A stretch of 18,855 nt of DNA from positions 1-18,855 of the forward strand of contig CAJVPJ010000691.1 in the NCBI GenBank assembly GCA_910592205.1, given 5' to 3'. The translations under genes were made by a program, and so were the position numbers. This DNA comes from Paraglomus occultum (lineage: Eukaryota; Glomeromycota; Glomeromycetes; Paraglomerales; Paraglomeraceae). Below the pieces are notes generated by a model, which was given only the letters and a program-made list of their open reading frames with translations, searched no databases and was not told the DNA's origin. How positions within the stretch are numbered: the first letter of the stretch is position 1; each line of letters opens with the position of its first letter. This document shows positions 1 to 7,238 of this stretch, one piece after another.

Positions 1-2
1 TT

Positions 3-327
3 GTTGCTAGTCCACCCATCGGATAATTGTTTATAACCACAAATGCACCACACGGGACTACATCGGAGTATTCCACACGTGGAGCAGAAGCCATATCGAG
101 TATAACAATGGTAAAAGATTTCATCAGCAACCATGTAATAACTGTTATTATAGTTGGTAAACCCCTTTATGCGTTTGTTGCGATTCGTAAGCCATACGGA
201 GTATCGTCTAAATTGATTATCGTCATTATCGTGCTTGTGTGTTGGAAGTGAGTATATTCTAGCAAACTCACTCACAAGTGTTGGTGTACATGCTTCTCTG
301 TTTCCAATGAATACCAGCGTTATCGTC

Positions 328-373
<46 letters not shown>

Positions 374-533
374 AATAATAATTACATTTGCGAATGGCGT
401 AGTAAACGTTATCAATTTGAGTTGGTTCAACGTTAGTGATTTCCTTGTAAGGAATCCATTCAAGTCTTAAGCTTTCCTCTACGCTTTCCAAGGAGGATTC
501 AACCAAGTTGACAATGGCTGCAAATGACGACAT
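3..533 (-). CDS. N-terminal part of a glomeromycotan-type Cys-ribbon (kinase-associated?) protein, cut by the window edge
   Basis: An open frame of 177 codons with no stop reads leftwards from an ATG at 533-531 and leaves the window. The nearest upstream in-frame stop comes before any other ATG, so this start is well supported. Residues about 24-30 read LEWIPYK. Residues 55-68 are 14 Asp encoded by GAT repeats. Residues 150-165 hold a cysteine cluster, C-x2-C-x4-C-x4-C-x-C, inside YGFCSTCG...WCICG, followed by DGWTSN. From memory, YGxC..C....WC.C....WTSGN is a common module just upstream of the kinase domain in many Rhizophagus-type protein kinases, and LEWIPY often precedes the kinase fold. 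A kinase domain would lie beyond the left edge and is not seen. The Cys cluster probably binds zinc (inference). It is a real coding region with good confidence; the kinase assignment is weaker. Confidence 0.65.
330..371. repeat. (ATC)14 microsatellite, coding for poly-Asp on the minus strand
   Basis: Fourteen uninterrupted ATC triplets on the plus strand give fourteen GAT (Asp) codons in the minus-strand gene, flanked by three TAT codons and one GAG. Length changes here would keep the frame. Confidence 0.95.
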
Positions 534-1100
534 AGTAATAGTTGAATTAAAAATCTTATCTCTCAAGTTAAAGTGTCAACCCTTAATTGTGTTACATTGC
601 ACGCAAATCGATCGGGCCTCTTAGTCTTAGAATGCATTCCGCACCGCATATCCCTCTCTAGGGATGTGAACTGAAAGAAATTTGTAATATTTAGTATTTA
701 TATCTCATGAAGTAATAAAATTTTTCTTTACCCAAATCAAAATGTTATTCAAGAGACCTAATCGCTTTTTGAAGTCTGATAAATACTGTATTAGTATTAG
801 TATGTGCTTCTCGAATGATATTGATGTATTCAAAAAAAAGCAAGATCGCCGGTTATGGTCAATGTGATTGGTCCTGATTTTTTCGAAAACTTTGATTGGT
901 TCTTTACATATAAGAATTTAATCTGGAGTAACGCCAGCCGCTCCAATCTTAATTTCATGACCAGAATTGAGGCATTAAAAGCACGCTTGGAAAGTTTTTG
1001 CTGCAACTGACCAAACTATAAGCACACTCTCTAAATGCACACCCTCCATAAATGCATTACACAGTTTTTTTCATTTCCCACCATATGTATCTCACCCTCT
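534..1100. other. Intergenic, likely promoter side of the left-edge minus-strand gene
   Basis: No convincing gene. Two CCAAT boxes on the minus strand (ATTGG at about 868-872 and 895-899) lie 340-370 bp upstream of the ATG at 533. A compact hairpin sits at 647-668: CATATCCCT, loop CTCT, AGGGATGTG, a 9-bp stem with one G-T pair. A 17-codon plus-strand ORF near 958 starts MTRIEALKAR and is probably chance. Confidence 0.4.
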
Positions 1101-1103
1101 CTA

Positions 1104-1149
1104 AAGCAAAGGTTTCGTTTTTTGATAGATCGGCAAGCACACCAAATTT
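1104..1149 (+). repeat. Left copy of a roughly 46-bp dispersed or terminal inverted repeat
   Basis: This stretch contains TTTTTGATAGATCGGCAAGC. Its reverse complement, with a few mismatches, recurs about 930 bp to the right (2038-2085). Similarity drops sharply outside the block on both sides. It could be the terminal repeat of a non-autonomous element of roughly 980 bp, or two independent fragments of a dispersed repeat in opposite orientation. No target-site duplication is evident. Confidence 0.6.
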
Positions 1150-2037
1150 TGCATTTTCTGATTATTTCTATATTAATATATATAATTTAAGTTTAACAAA
1201 AAATTTAGTAAAAATTAAATTTTGCTTCTATAATTTCACCAACTGCAATCATGTGAACGTGAAATTTTCATGGTGACGCTGGCCGATGCGCTATAGCTAT
1301 GACTATACGTGACAAAGTATCCGAATTTTAAAGCGAGTACTAACAGTAATAACGGACAATAAACTAACATTTCTTGAACAATTATGCAAAATTTTTTTCC
1401 TTTTAGCAAAAAGCCGACTCCCTTCGGTCTCAAAAAAAGTCCCGCTCCGGTGAGTTGCTGTCATCTGTGTTCTCAAATTTATAACAAAGCCTCCTGCATT
1501 GATCCAATCCCACATCAATATTCTGCTGACAAAATTGAAAAAGCTCGCAAAAAAGTATTAATTATAATTCTGGCTGGCCTTTATCTTGTCCAAAATTAAT
1601 AATCTATGGTTTCGATGTCATTATTATTATCTAATACTAATTAGATATTCAATAAATTCATACGATTAATAGAACTATGGCAGACCTCAAGGAAGGTTTA
1701 TGTATAACATTCACAAGAGCTTTGGTATCTATTATGTTCGTATATAATCATTACGTTCACATGTTAATATAGTCATTAAGTGCACATATGGTTATGACGT
1801 TCACATATAGTGAGATGCCTTCGATAAGATAAAGTTGGCCTAATATGATTATGATGCTTTTTCCCGGAATCAAGTCAGTTATAATATAAGGAAGATCTCT
1901 CGTTGTTATGATCTTTCAGTAATATGAACATTTTGGTCCAGCCCGATAACTTCATCTTGTCGAAGGTGACTGTGTAGTATAGTACATCGGAGAATTTTCT
2001 GGGAATTGTTGAAAACGTGACATGTATCAAAAAGAAA
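1150..2037. other. Interior between the inverted repeat copies, no supported gene
   Basis: AT-rich, with only short ORFs. A 71-codon ORF at 1384-1599 encodes a Cys-bearing peptide (SCCHLCSQ) but has a long Lys/Ile tail and no recognisable domain. The stretch at 1860-2037 is somewhat richer in mixed-composition sequence and may belong to the same repeat family as the right arm. No transposase motif was found in any frame. Confidence 0.4.
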
Positions 2038-2085
2038 CCAAAATTTGGGGGTGCTTGCCGATCTATCAAAAACGAAACTTTTGCC
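2038..2085 (-). repeat. Right, inverted copy of the roughly 46-bp repeat
   Basis: The reverse complement reads GGCAAAAGTTTCGTTTTTGA followed by the shared GATAGATCGGCAAGCAC core, then CCCCAAATTTTGG. Both copies read AAATTTTG past the core, so the match spans about 46 nt with a handful of substitutions and one length change in the T run. Confidence 0.6.
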
Positions 2086-2140
2086 ATAATAATAATGATA
2101 GACAATAATCACATGTCTGTAAATACTTTGTTAACGTAAT

Positions 2141-2282
2141 GTGACTAAAAAGGAGGAATTTACATATATTAATATCTGTTATTATAATTAGCCGAAGAGT
2201 GTGATAGTGACTATAGTCAAAATGTGCCTAAATAGGGGCAAATTTATATATTAATATGGGGGTGGTGACTATATAGGAGGTG
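2141..2282. repeat. Two-unit degenerate tandem repeat of about 75-80 bp
   Basis: Unit one (about 2141-2215) has GACTAAAAAGGAGGAATTTA, then CATATATTAATAT and later GTGATAGTGACTATAG. Unit two (about 2225-2282) has GCCTAAATAGGGGCAAATTT, then ATATATTAATAT and GGTGGTGACTATATAGG. The units are clearly related but diverged and of unequal length. Confidence 0.4.
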
Positions 2283-2473
2283 CTTATACACGTAAAGGGG
2301 TATGACTGTAGTTTTATAACTTTTTTCAAAATTTAAGTCAAGAAATAACTGGCAAAGTACATCCCATGACCAATATCTTTTATTTAATAATTTTTATATA
2401 ACTAATAACAATGCAAACTTTACTCTTTGTCAAATTTATACACCAAAAATTATTACATATTCTTGTTTGATAC

Positions 2474-3149
2474 TGTTGCGGTCGGCGTATTTAATTAGGG
2501 AGATTTATGGGAGAGCGAACTGTAGGCGGTTCGGCCGACAGGGGGATCTGACTCAATTAGTTCAGCTATTGCTGCCCTTACTACAGCGACAGTATCAACT
2601 AAGACTGAATGCTAAGTTACAGTGACGTTTCTTATTAATTAATTATGCGCGCTTCCTAATCCCTATACGTAACGTAATCCAACGCTCGTATCCAAGTAAG
2701 GGAATCTACGAATAATATTAACAACTATAGAATTGAAGGGGAAATGTTCTTTAATAAACAGGGCGATACTTCGATTACATGTCAATATGCGTCAATTTTA
2801 ATTTAATAACTAATTAAACGAATAAAAATAATAAATATCGTTTGCCAAATATTATCCAATTACTGTACGCTTTCAAGCGATTGCTTTATTAACTGAACGG
2901 ACAAGCTTTCACTAGTTCTTCACCCGCTACTTAATCTTATCACCACAACAGTCTCGAAATGCTGTAGGCAACAAGTATTGTCCGTTGTTATAATAGTTAC
3001 GATAAATTCGGCGATCAACGATAGAAAGAAAGTAATTTAAAGGGAATTAAAATTTGTTTATTGATTCCGTGGATAAGAACGATTCCGTGGAATATAAGTA
3101 TAGCAACAATATTAGAACAACATTTCAACATTAAACATTTTTATTCAAC
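2474..3149. mobile_element. Possible LTR-retrotransposon remnant or solo LTR
   Basis: A GC-rich island (about 2474-2620) with GGCGGTTCGGCCGACAGGGG stands out from AT-rich surroundings. It starts TGTTGCGG, as LTRs starting TG would, and several CAACA ends lie near 3115-3149. TATA-like stretches occur at about 3093 and 3180. TGTTGCGG recurs at about 3281 within a short block that ends GTAACA. A matching 5-bp target duplication was not found, and no gag or pol coding is present, so this rests on composition and terminal motifs only. Confidence 0.25.
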
Positions 3150-3838
3150 ATGAGAACTAGACGATGGGATAACGGTCGCTTATATAACTCAAACATCAAT
3201 TTTGCGTCATGAATTATTATTCAATTGAGCTCGTTTCACTGCGAATAAATCAATCATGCAAGATTTTATTACATGACTTGTTGCGGCCAATTCATCGGTG
3301 CGGCTTGTCCGTAACAATGCCTTGACAAAAAACATTGATATTACATGTACGGGATAATGAGCCAAGATGTTCAGAAAAATGTTGAAACATCATTTAATTA
3401 TTAACTTGCCTTTCTTTATTTCATATTTACTTGAATTAAAAACTTTTGATTTGGAAAAAATATGTCATTCATAATATCATAAACTTATTCTTTTTATTTT
3501 GAGCACAGCAGTAACCTGAAAGATAAGCTGAGCAAGTATAACTCAGACTTAAATATAATAATCTCCCAAATTGATACAACAACCATACTATCTGAGTCAG
3601 TGAGTCCTTCATTAGCACAGCTATAGTGGACCACAACACCATACTATCTGAAGACTCTTAACTATTACTATCATGACATTAAATCTACTAATCATATAAA
3701 AGTAAAAATAAGAAACAAATAATTCATCTTATACCCAATCATCTATCATCAACAATCTTCTCCTAATACTAAACAGTTTTAGAGGTCCATCTTAGTATTA
3801 GTTGCACCTGATAAAGGAGGAAATCAAATAATCTTCTC
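3150..3838. other. Downstream (3' UTR side) of the minus-strand RING-TPR-LRR gene
   Basis: No gene seen. It holds a direct repeat of CCATACTATCTGA at about 3583-3595 and 3639-3651, and a perfect 10-bp inverted repeat CTAATACTAA (3763-3772) / TTAGTATTAG (3792-3801) starting 38 bp past the stop codon. AATCTTCTCCTA occurs on both sides of that hairpin. A minus-strand AATAAA lies at about 3493-3498. Confidence 0.5.
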
Positions 3839-5518
3839 CTAGCTCTTTATAGACAAGGCATCCTCTGAAAATGTAGTTCTGATTTCTGTAAAATCAATTT
3901 GATTACCATAGAGATTCAGAGAGGAATTTAACTCCAAAGCCTTTGCCAAAGCTGTTGCTCCTGTCTCTCCAATTTCATTACATTGAAGATTCAATAAAGT
4001 CAAAGAGGAATTTGATTTCAGAGCCTTTGCCAAAGCTGTTGCTCCTGTATCTCCAATTTGATTATCATATAGATTTAATGAAGTCAAAGAGGAAGTTAAT
4101 TCTAGGGTCTTTGCCAAAGCTGTTGCCCCTGTAGCTGCAATTTGGTTCTGACAGAGGCCCAAAGAAGTCAGAGAGGAATTTGATTTTAGAGCCTTTGCCA
4201 AAGCTGTTGCTCCAGTATCTCCAATTTGATTATTCTGGAGATTCAATAAAGTCAGAGAAGAATTTGATTCCAAAGCCTTTGCCAAAGCTGTTGCTCCTGT
4301 CTCTCCAATTTTATTATATTGAAGATTCAATAAAGTCAGACAGAAATTTGATTCTAGAGCTTTTGCCAAAGCTGTTGCTCCTGTCTCACCAATTTGATTA
4401 TAACAGAGATTCAATAAAGTCAGAGATGAATTTGATTCTAGAGCCTTTGCCAAAGCTGTTGCTCCTGCATCTCCAATTTGATTGCCATAGAGATTCAATG
4501 AAGTCAGAGAGGAATTTGATTCTAGAGCCCTTGCCAAAGCTGTTGCTCCTGTAGCTCTAATTTTATTAGACTGGAGGTCCAATGAAGTCAGAGAGGAATT
4601 TGAGTTTAAAATTTTTGCTAAAATAATGGCTCCAGCATTTTTAATTTGATATTTTGAAAAATCTAACAATAGTTGATTTTGATAACTTTGTGTTTCTAAT
4701 TGATCAAACAAAACCAACAACTGTTTGTAAAGAGTTCCATTTGGTTTAATGTTGAATAACTTACTAATATCATCTAGTCCTTTGTTGTACTGACAAAGAT
4801 CAAGATAAACAGCTGCTCGTATATTCAGTGTATTTACATTTCCCTGTGGTTGAATTTCTAATGACTTGTTGAAATCATTTAAGGCAATATCATACTGTTT
4901 GAGTGCATAATAGATTTTTCCTCTTACTCCTAATGCAAACGTATGATTAGGCTTAGCATTTAAAAATTTATCCAAATTGCTCAATGCATTACCATGTTGA
5001 TTAACATGTCTGATAATTCCTTGTTCTACTAAAACAATCATATTGCATGGATCCATTCTCAATGATTCATCAAGATCTTTTAATGCATAGTCATATTGCT
5101 CAAGCATGAGATAAACATGCCCTCTTAGATGTTGTGCTATTGTATCAGCTGGCTTAATTTGTAATGCTTTATTGAGATCTTCTAATGCATCTGCATGCTG
5201 ACAAAGGTTAAAATAGACAGCTCCCCTTGCAATCAATGTGCTTGCATCATTTGGCTTAATTTGTAATGCTTTGTTGAGGTCCTCTAGTGCATCTGCATAT
5301 TGACAGAGATCAAAATAGACAGCTCCCCTTGTAATCAATGTGTTTACATCATTTGGTTTAATCTCTAATAGTTGATTGAAATCAGCCAATGCCAGCTCAT
5401 ACCAGGTAAGAATATAATAAACATTACCCCTGACTTCTAATGCAAGTGTATCATGTGCATCAATCTTTAATGATTGTTTAAGATCTTTAAGAGCTTGTTT
5501 GTACTCTGATTGTTGCAT
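3839..5518 (-). CDS. TPR-LRR protein, main (3') part of a frame-broken RING-TPR-LRR gene
   Basis: This is a 559-aa frame from the first ATG at 5518-5516. Residues 1-265 hold about eight 34-residue TPR units (pattern RGxVY..L..Y..AL.D..K.L.I.P.D); units at residues 58-91 and 92-125 are nearly identical. Residues 284-550 hold about 9.5 leucine-rich repeats of 28 residues (LTxLNLxxNQIGxTGATALAKALESNSS), the ribonuclease-inhibitor/NLRC3 type. Both domain kinds make protein-binding solenoids, so a scaffold or recognition role is likely. The ATG is probably not the true start: the frame stays open upstream to 5635 and continues the TPR pattern (NYQKCYDYI...NNPNNARAWAWRG), joining the upstream frame that ends at 5608. 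No signal peptide or membrane segment is evident. The final LRR is missing three residues. Confidence 0.85.
   Translation of the reverse strand: MQQSEYKQALKDLKQSLKIDAHDTLALEVRGNVYYILTWYELALADFNQLLEIKPNDVNTLITRGAVYFDLCQYADALEDLNKALQIKPNDASTLIARGAVYFNLCQHADALEDLNKALQIKPADTIAQHLRGHVYLMLEQYDYALKDLDESLRMDPCNMIVLVEQGIIRHVNQHGNALSNLDKFLNAKPNHTFALGVRGKIYYALKQYDIALNDFNKSLEIQPQGNVNTLNIRAAVYLDLCQYNKGLDDISKLFNIKPNGTLYKQLLVLFDQLETQSYQNQLLLDFSKYQIKNAGAIILAKILNSNSSLTSLDLQSNKIRATGATALARALESNSSLTSLNLYGNQIGDAGATALAKALESNSSLTLLNLCYNQIGETGATALAKALESNFCLTLLNLQYNKIGETGATALAKALESNSSLTLLNLQNNQIGDTGATALAKALKSNSSLTSLGLCQNQIAATGATALAKTLELTSSLTSLNLYDNQIGDTGATALAKALKSNSSLTLLNLQCNEIGETGATALAKALELNSSLNLYGNQIDFTEIRTTFSEDALSIKS
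3869..4669 (-). repeat. Tandem 84-bp coding repeats (LRR array)
   Basis: About nine and a half in-frame units of 84 bp, highly similar at DNA level (recurring plus-strand phrase GCCTTTGCCAAAGCTGTTGC). The adjacent region 5144-5347 holds two nearly identical 102-bp TPR units. Both arrays are prone to copy-number change by unequal exchange. Confidence 0.9.
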
Positions 5519-5607
5519 ATAGTGCTTTCCACGCCAAGCCCATGCCCTGGCATTATTAGGATTGTTTTGTATGGCTTGAGTTATGTAATCATAACATTTT
5601 TGGTAGT

Positions 5608-6252
5608 TTAAATTTCCATATATGCAATAGCAAGGTCAATTTGGATAGTTGAATTATCAGGATAATCAATAAGTGTCCTTTCAAGCCATAATATTGCATC
5701 ATTATATCTCTTTTCATCAAGAGCTTTCTTGCCTTGCCTGTAAGTGTTATGTAAACTTAGTGGCATCTTGAATAATTGCAGAATACTTTTCTTTGGTTTC
5801 ATTGGGAGCAAACATAAAAACTTTGATTTCATAATATAAGTCTCTTCTACATCATCACCATCATCCTGACTTGCCACAATAGCTGTAAAACTTTTTGCTT
5901 TGCCTTTTGTATTTGATGTAATATGCCCAGCTCTGACAAATTTGTCATACAGTGCTTTGTAAATTGGTAAGCTTGGCAATTTTTCAGTTTCATATAGTTG
6001 ACATTTCTTTTTACAATAAAAACATTTCAGTTCAAGACAGTTCATCTTCATGAATGTTTCTAATGCCAAATAACTGATTTTGTGTTTGCATGGAAGTATT
6101 CTAAAATCATCTGTAACTTCTTGAGTAAATTGACATGTAAGATGATCAGAAACCATGTCTAAAATTAATGAATCATTTGGATTTGAATAAAGAAGCTCTT
6201 CAGATAATTTATCAGGTTTACTATTACTTGTTTTTTGTTTAAAAAGTGGCAT
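5608..6252 (-). CDS. RING/U-box-like plus TPR N-terminal part of the same broken gene
   Basis: A 214-aa frame starts at ATG 6252-6250; an in-frame TTG nine codons upstream is unlikely as a eukaryotic start, and TAA precedes it. Residues about 15-35 read KLSEELLYSNPNDSLILDMV, which I associate with an expanded Rhizophagus-type RING+TPR family. Residues 40-84 form a Cys/His module, C40-x14-C55-x-H57-x14-C72-x4-C77-x2-C80-x3-C84, consistent with a degenerate RING or U-box and so with ubiquitin-ligase activity (inference). Residues 171-210 start the TPR array. The frame stops at TAA 5610-5608 in the middle of a TPR helix. Its natural continuation is in the neighbouring frame, so this and the 3839-5518 frame are one gene with a single frame change between 5608 and 5635. 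The cause could be mutation, assembly error or, less likely, recoding. Confidence 0.75.
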   Translation of the reverse strand: MPLFKQKTSNSKPDKLSEELLYSNPNDSLILDMVSDHLTCQFTQEVTDDFRILPCKHKISYLALETFMKMNCLELKCFYCKKKCQLYETEKLPSLPIYKALYDKFVRAGHITSNTKGKAKSFTAIVASQDDGDDVEETYIMKSKFLCLLPMKPKKSILQLFKMPLSLHNTYRQGKKALDEKRYNDAILWLERTLIDYPDNSTIQIDLAIAYMEI

Positions 6253-6544
6253 TGGCAAAATTTTATCGCCCTTTTGCAATTAGTACACTCTTCGACTAGG
6301 GATTATTATTAGTCGTTGTTCTAATAACAGTTCTATTGTGCGTCGCTGCTGCTGAACGGAAGTTTCTATTGCTAAACGTTGATAACATGTATCTAGCCGG
6401 TTTGATTGTTTTGAGAATGAAAGAATCCAATTTATGATATTCGGTAGATCGAATCTGTCATATATTAACCAATTAAAGCATATTATTATACGCTGTGCAA
6501 CGTACATTTAATGTACCTCGTCGGTTGTCATTTTCTCTTCATAA
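6253..6544. promoter_or_regulatory. Shared divergent promoter of the RING-TPR-LRR gene and URAD
   Basis: The 292 bp between the two start codons must hold both promoters. Plus-strand CCAAT boxes lie at 6428-6432 and 6470-6474. A minus-strand ORF of 75 codons (ATG at 6507) fills most of it but resembles nothing and ends in a stop just before the downstream frame. I treat it as chance or leader sequence. Confidence 0.45.
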
Positions 6545-7138
6545 ATGTCTTCTACAACAGTTCCCCACGTCTCCCTTCTCAATTCACTCACGTATTCCGA
6601 GTTCATCGCATCAATAAATACTCTCTTTGAACCTGCTCCCCCACTTGCACAGCGACTCTATACCAAACGCCCATTTTCTTCATATGATGTACTGATCAAC
6701 GTTGCTGAATCAATAGTGCTTGGAAATGAATTAAGTATTGAAGAAAAGAAAGAGATAGTAAACGCTCATCCGAGGCTGGGTGAGAAAAAGGAAAGGTTAT
6801 CTACGTTTTCTTTGCGAGAGCAAGGATATAATGACGCAGGAATGGGAGAGCAGGGAATAGACAGGGCAAGTGGGGGCCAGAGCGCAACAAATACAGAGAA
6901 TACAGGTGTTCCTGAAGATGATGAAGTAAACGGAAGACTAAAAGAGTTAAATATGGAATACGAGAACAAGTATGGCTTTCGATTCGTTGTATTTGTCAAT
7001 GGCCGGTCAAGGAGGGAGATTATTCCTGTCTTCGAGGATAGATTGAGAAATGGGGATGAAGAAGAGGAGTTGGCTATTGGATTAAGAGACATGATCAGCA
7101 TTGCCAGAGATCGACTGAAGAAGGTCTCGGTTGAATGA
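6545..7138 (+). CDS. URAD: 2-oxo-4-hydroxy-4-carboxy-5-ureidoimidazoline (OHCU) decarboxylase
   Basis: An intronless 197-aa protein. OHCU decarboxylase removes CO2 from OHCU to give S-allantoin, the third step after urate oxidase and HIU hydrolase in uric-acid breakdown, which feeds purine nitrogen into the ureide pathway. The family signature is clear: an N-terminal FxxxxxxLFEPAPPLAQRL-type helix region, the catalytic-His motif NAHPRLG (His75), SLREQ at 90-93 with the usual conserved Glu-Gln, then LNMEYENKYGFRFVVFVNGRSR at about 135-156 with the conserved Arg residues. Length is near that of fungal members, which are longer than bacterial ones. Between 94 and 126 lies a Gly/Ser/Asn/acid-rich linker without obvious structure. 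Localisation is uncertain: the C-terminus (VSVE) is not a canonical peroxisomal SKL signal. AATAAA signals follow at 7176 and 7233. Confidence 0.93.
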   Translation: MSSTTVPHVSLLNSLTYSEFIASINTLFEPAPPLAQRLYTKRPFSSYDVLINVAESIVLGNELSIEEKKEIVNAHPRLGEKKERLSTFSLREQGYNDAGMGEQGIDRASGGQSATNTENTGVPEDDEVNGRLKELNMEYENKYGFRFVVFVNGRSRREIIPVFEDRLRNGDEEEELAIGLRDMISIARDRLKKVSVE

Positions 7139-7175
7139 TGATAACGCACGCAATATGTTTTGTGGGTACTGGCCG

Positions 7176-7238
7176 AATAAACAAAGCCTGTGATATTACT
7201 TTAAGCGTTTATTTGACTTTGATTTAATTAAAAATAAA
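7176..7238 (+). terminator. Likely URAD poly(A) signals
   Basis: Two AATAAA hexamers, at 7176-7181 and 7233-7238, lie 38 and 95 bp past the URAD stop codon. Confidence 0.5.

Noticed and set aside
3943-4554. Plus-strand ORFs with repeated PKLLLLxLQF peptides
   Set aside because: They are exact antisense shadows of the 84-bp LRR coding repeats on the minus strand.
3869-4669. CRISPR-like regular repeats
   Set aside because: The period is 84 bp with no unique spacers, and the units are in-frame LRR codons.
5606-5612. TTTAAAC slippery heptamer (minus strand) at the frame break, suggesting programmed frameshifting
   Set aside because: Its codon phase (TTA AAC) belongs to the downstream frame, so a -1 slip there would leave, not enter, the TPR-LRR frame. 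Coincidence is more likely.
6280-6507. 75-codon minus-strand ORF with an ATG, as a first exon of the RING-TPR-LRR gene
   Set aside because: It ends in a stop before the downstream start, no plausible donor was found, and the peptide has no family features. Left as possible leader.
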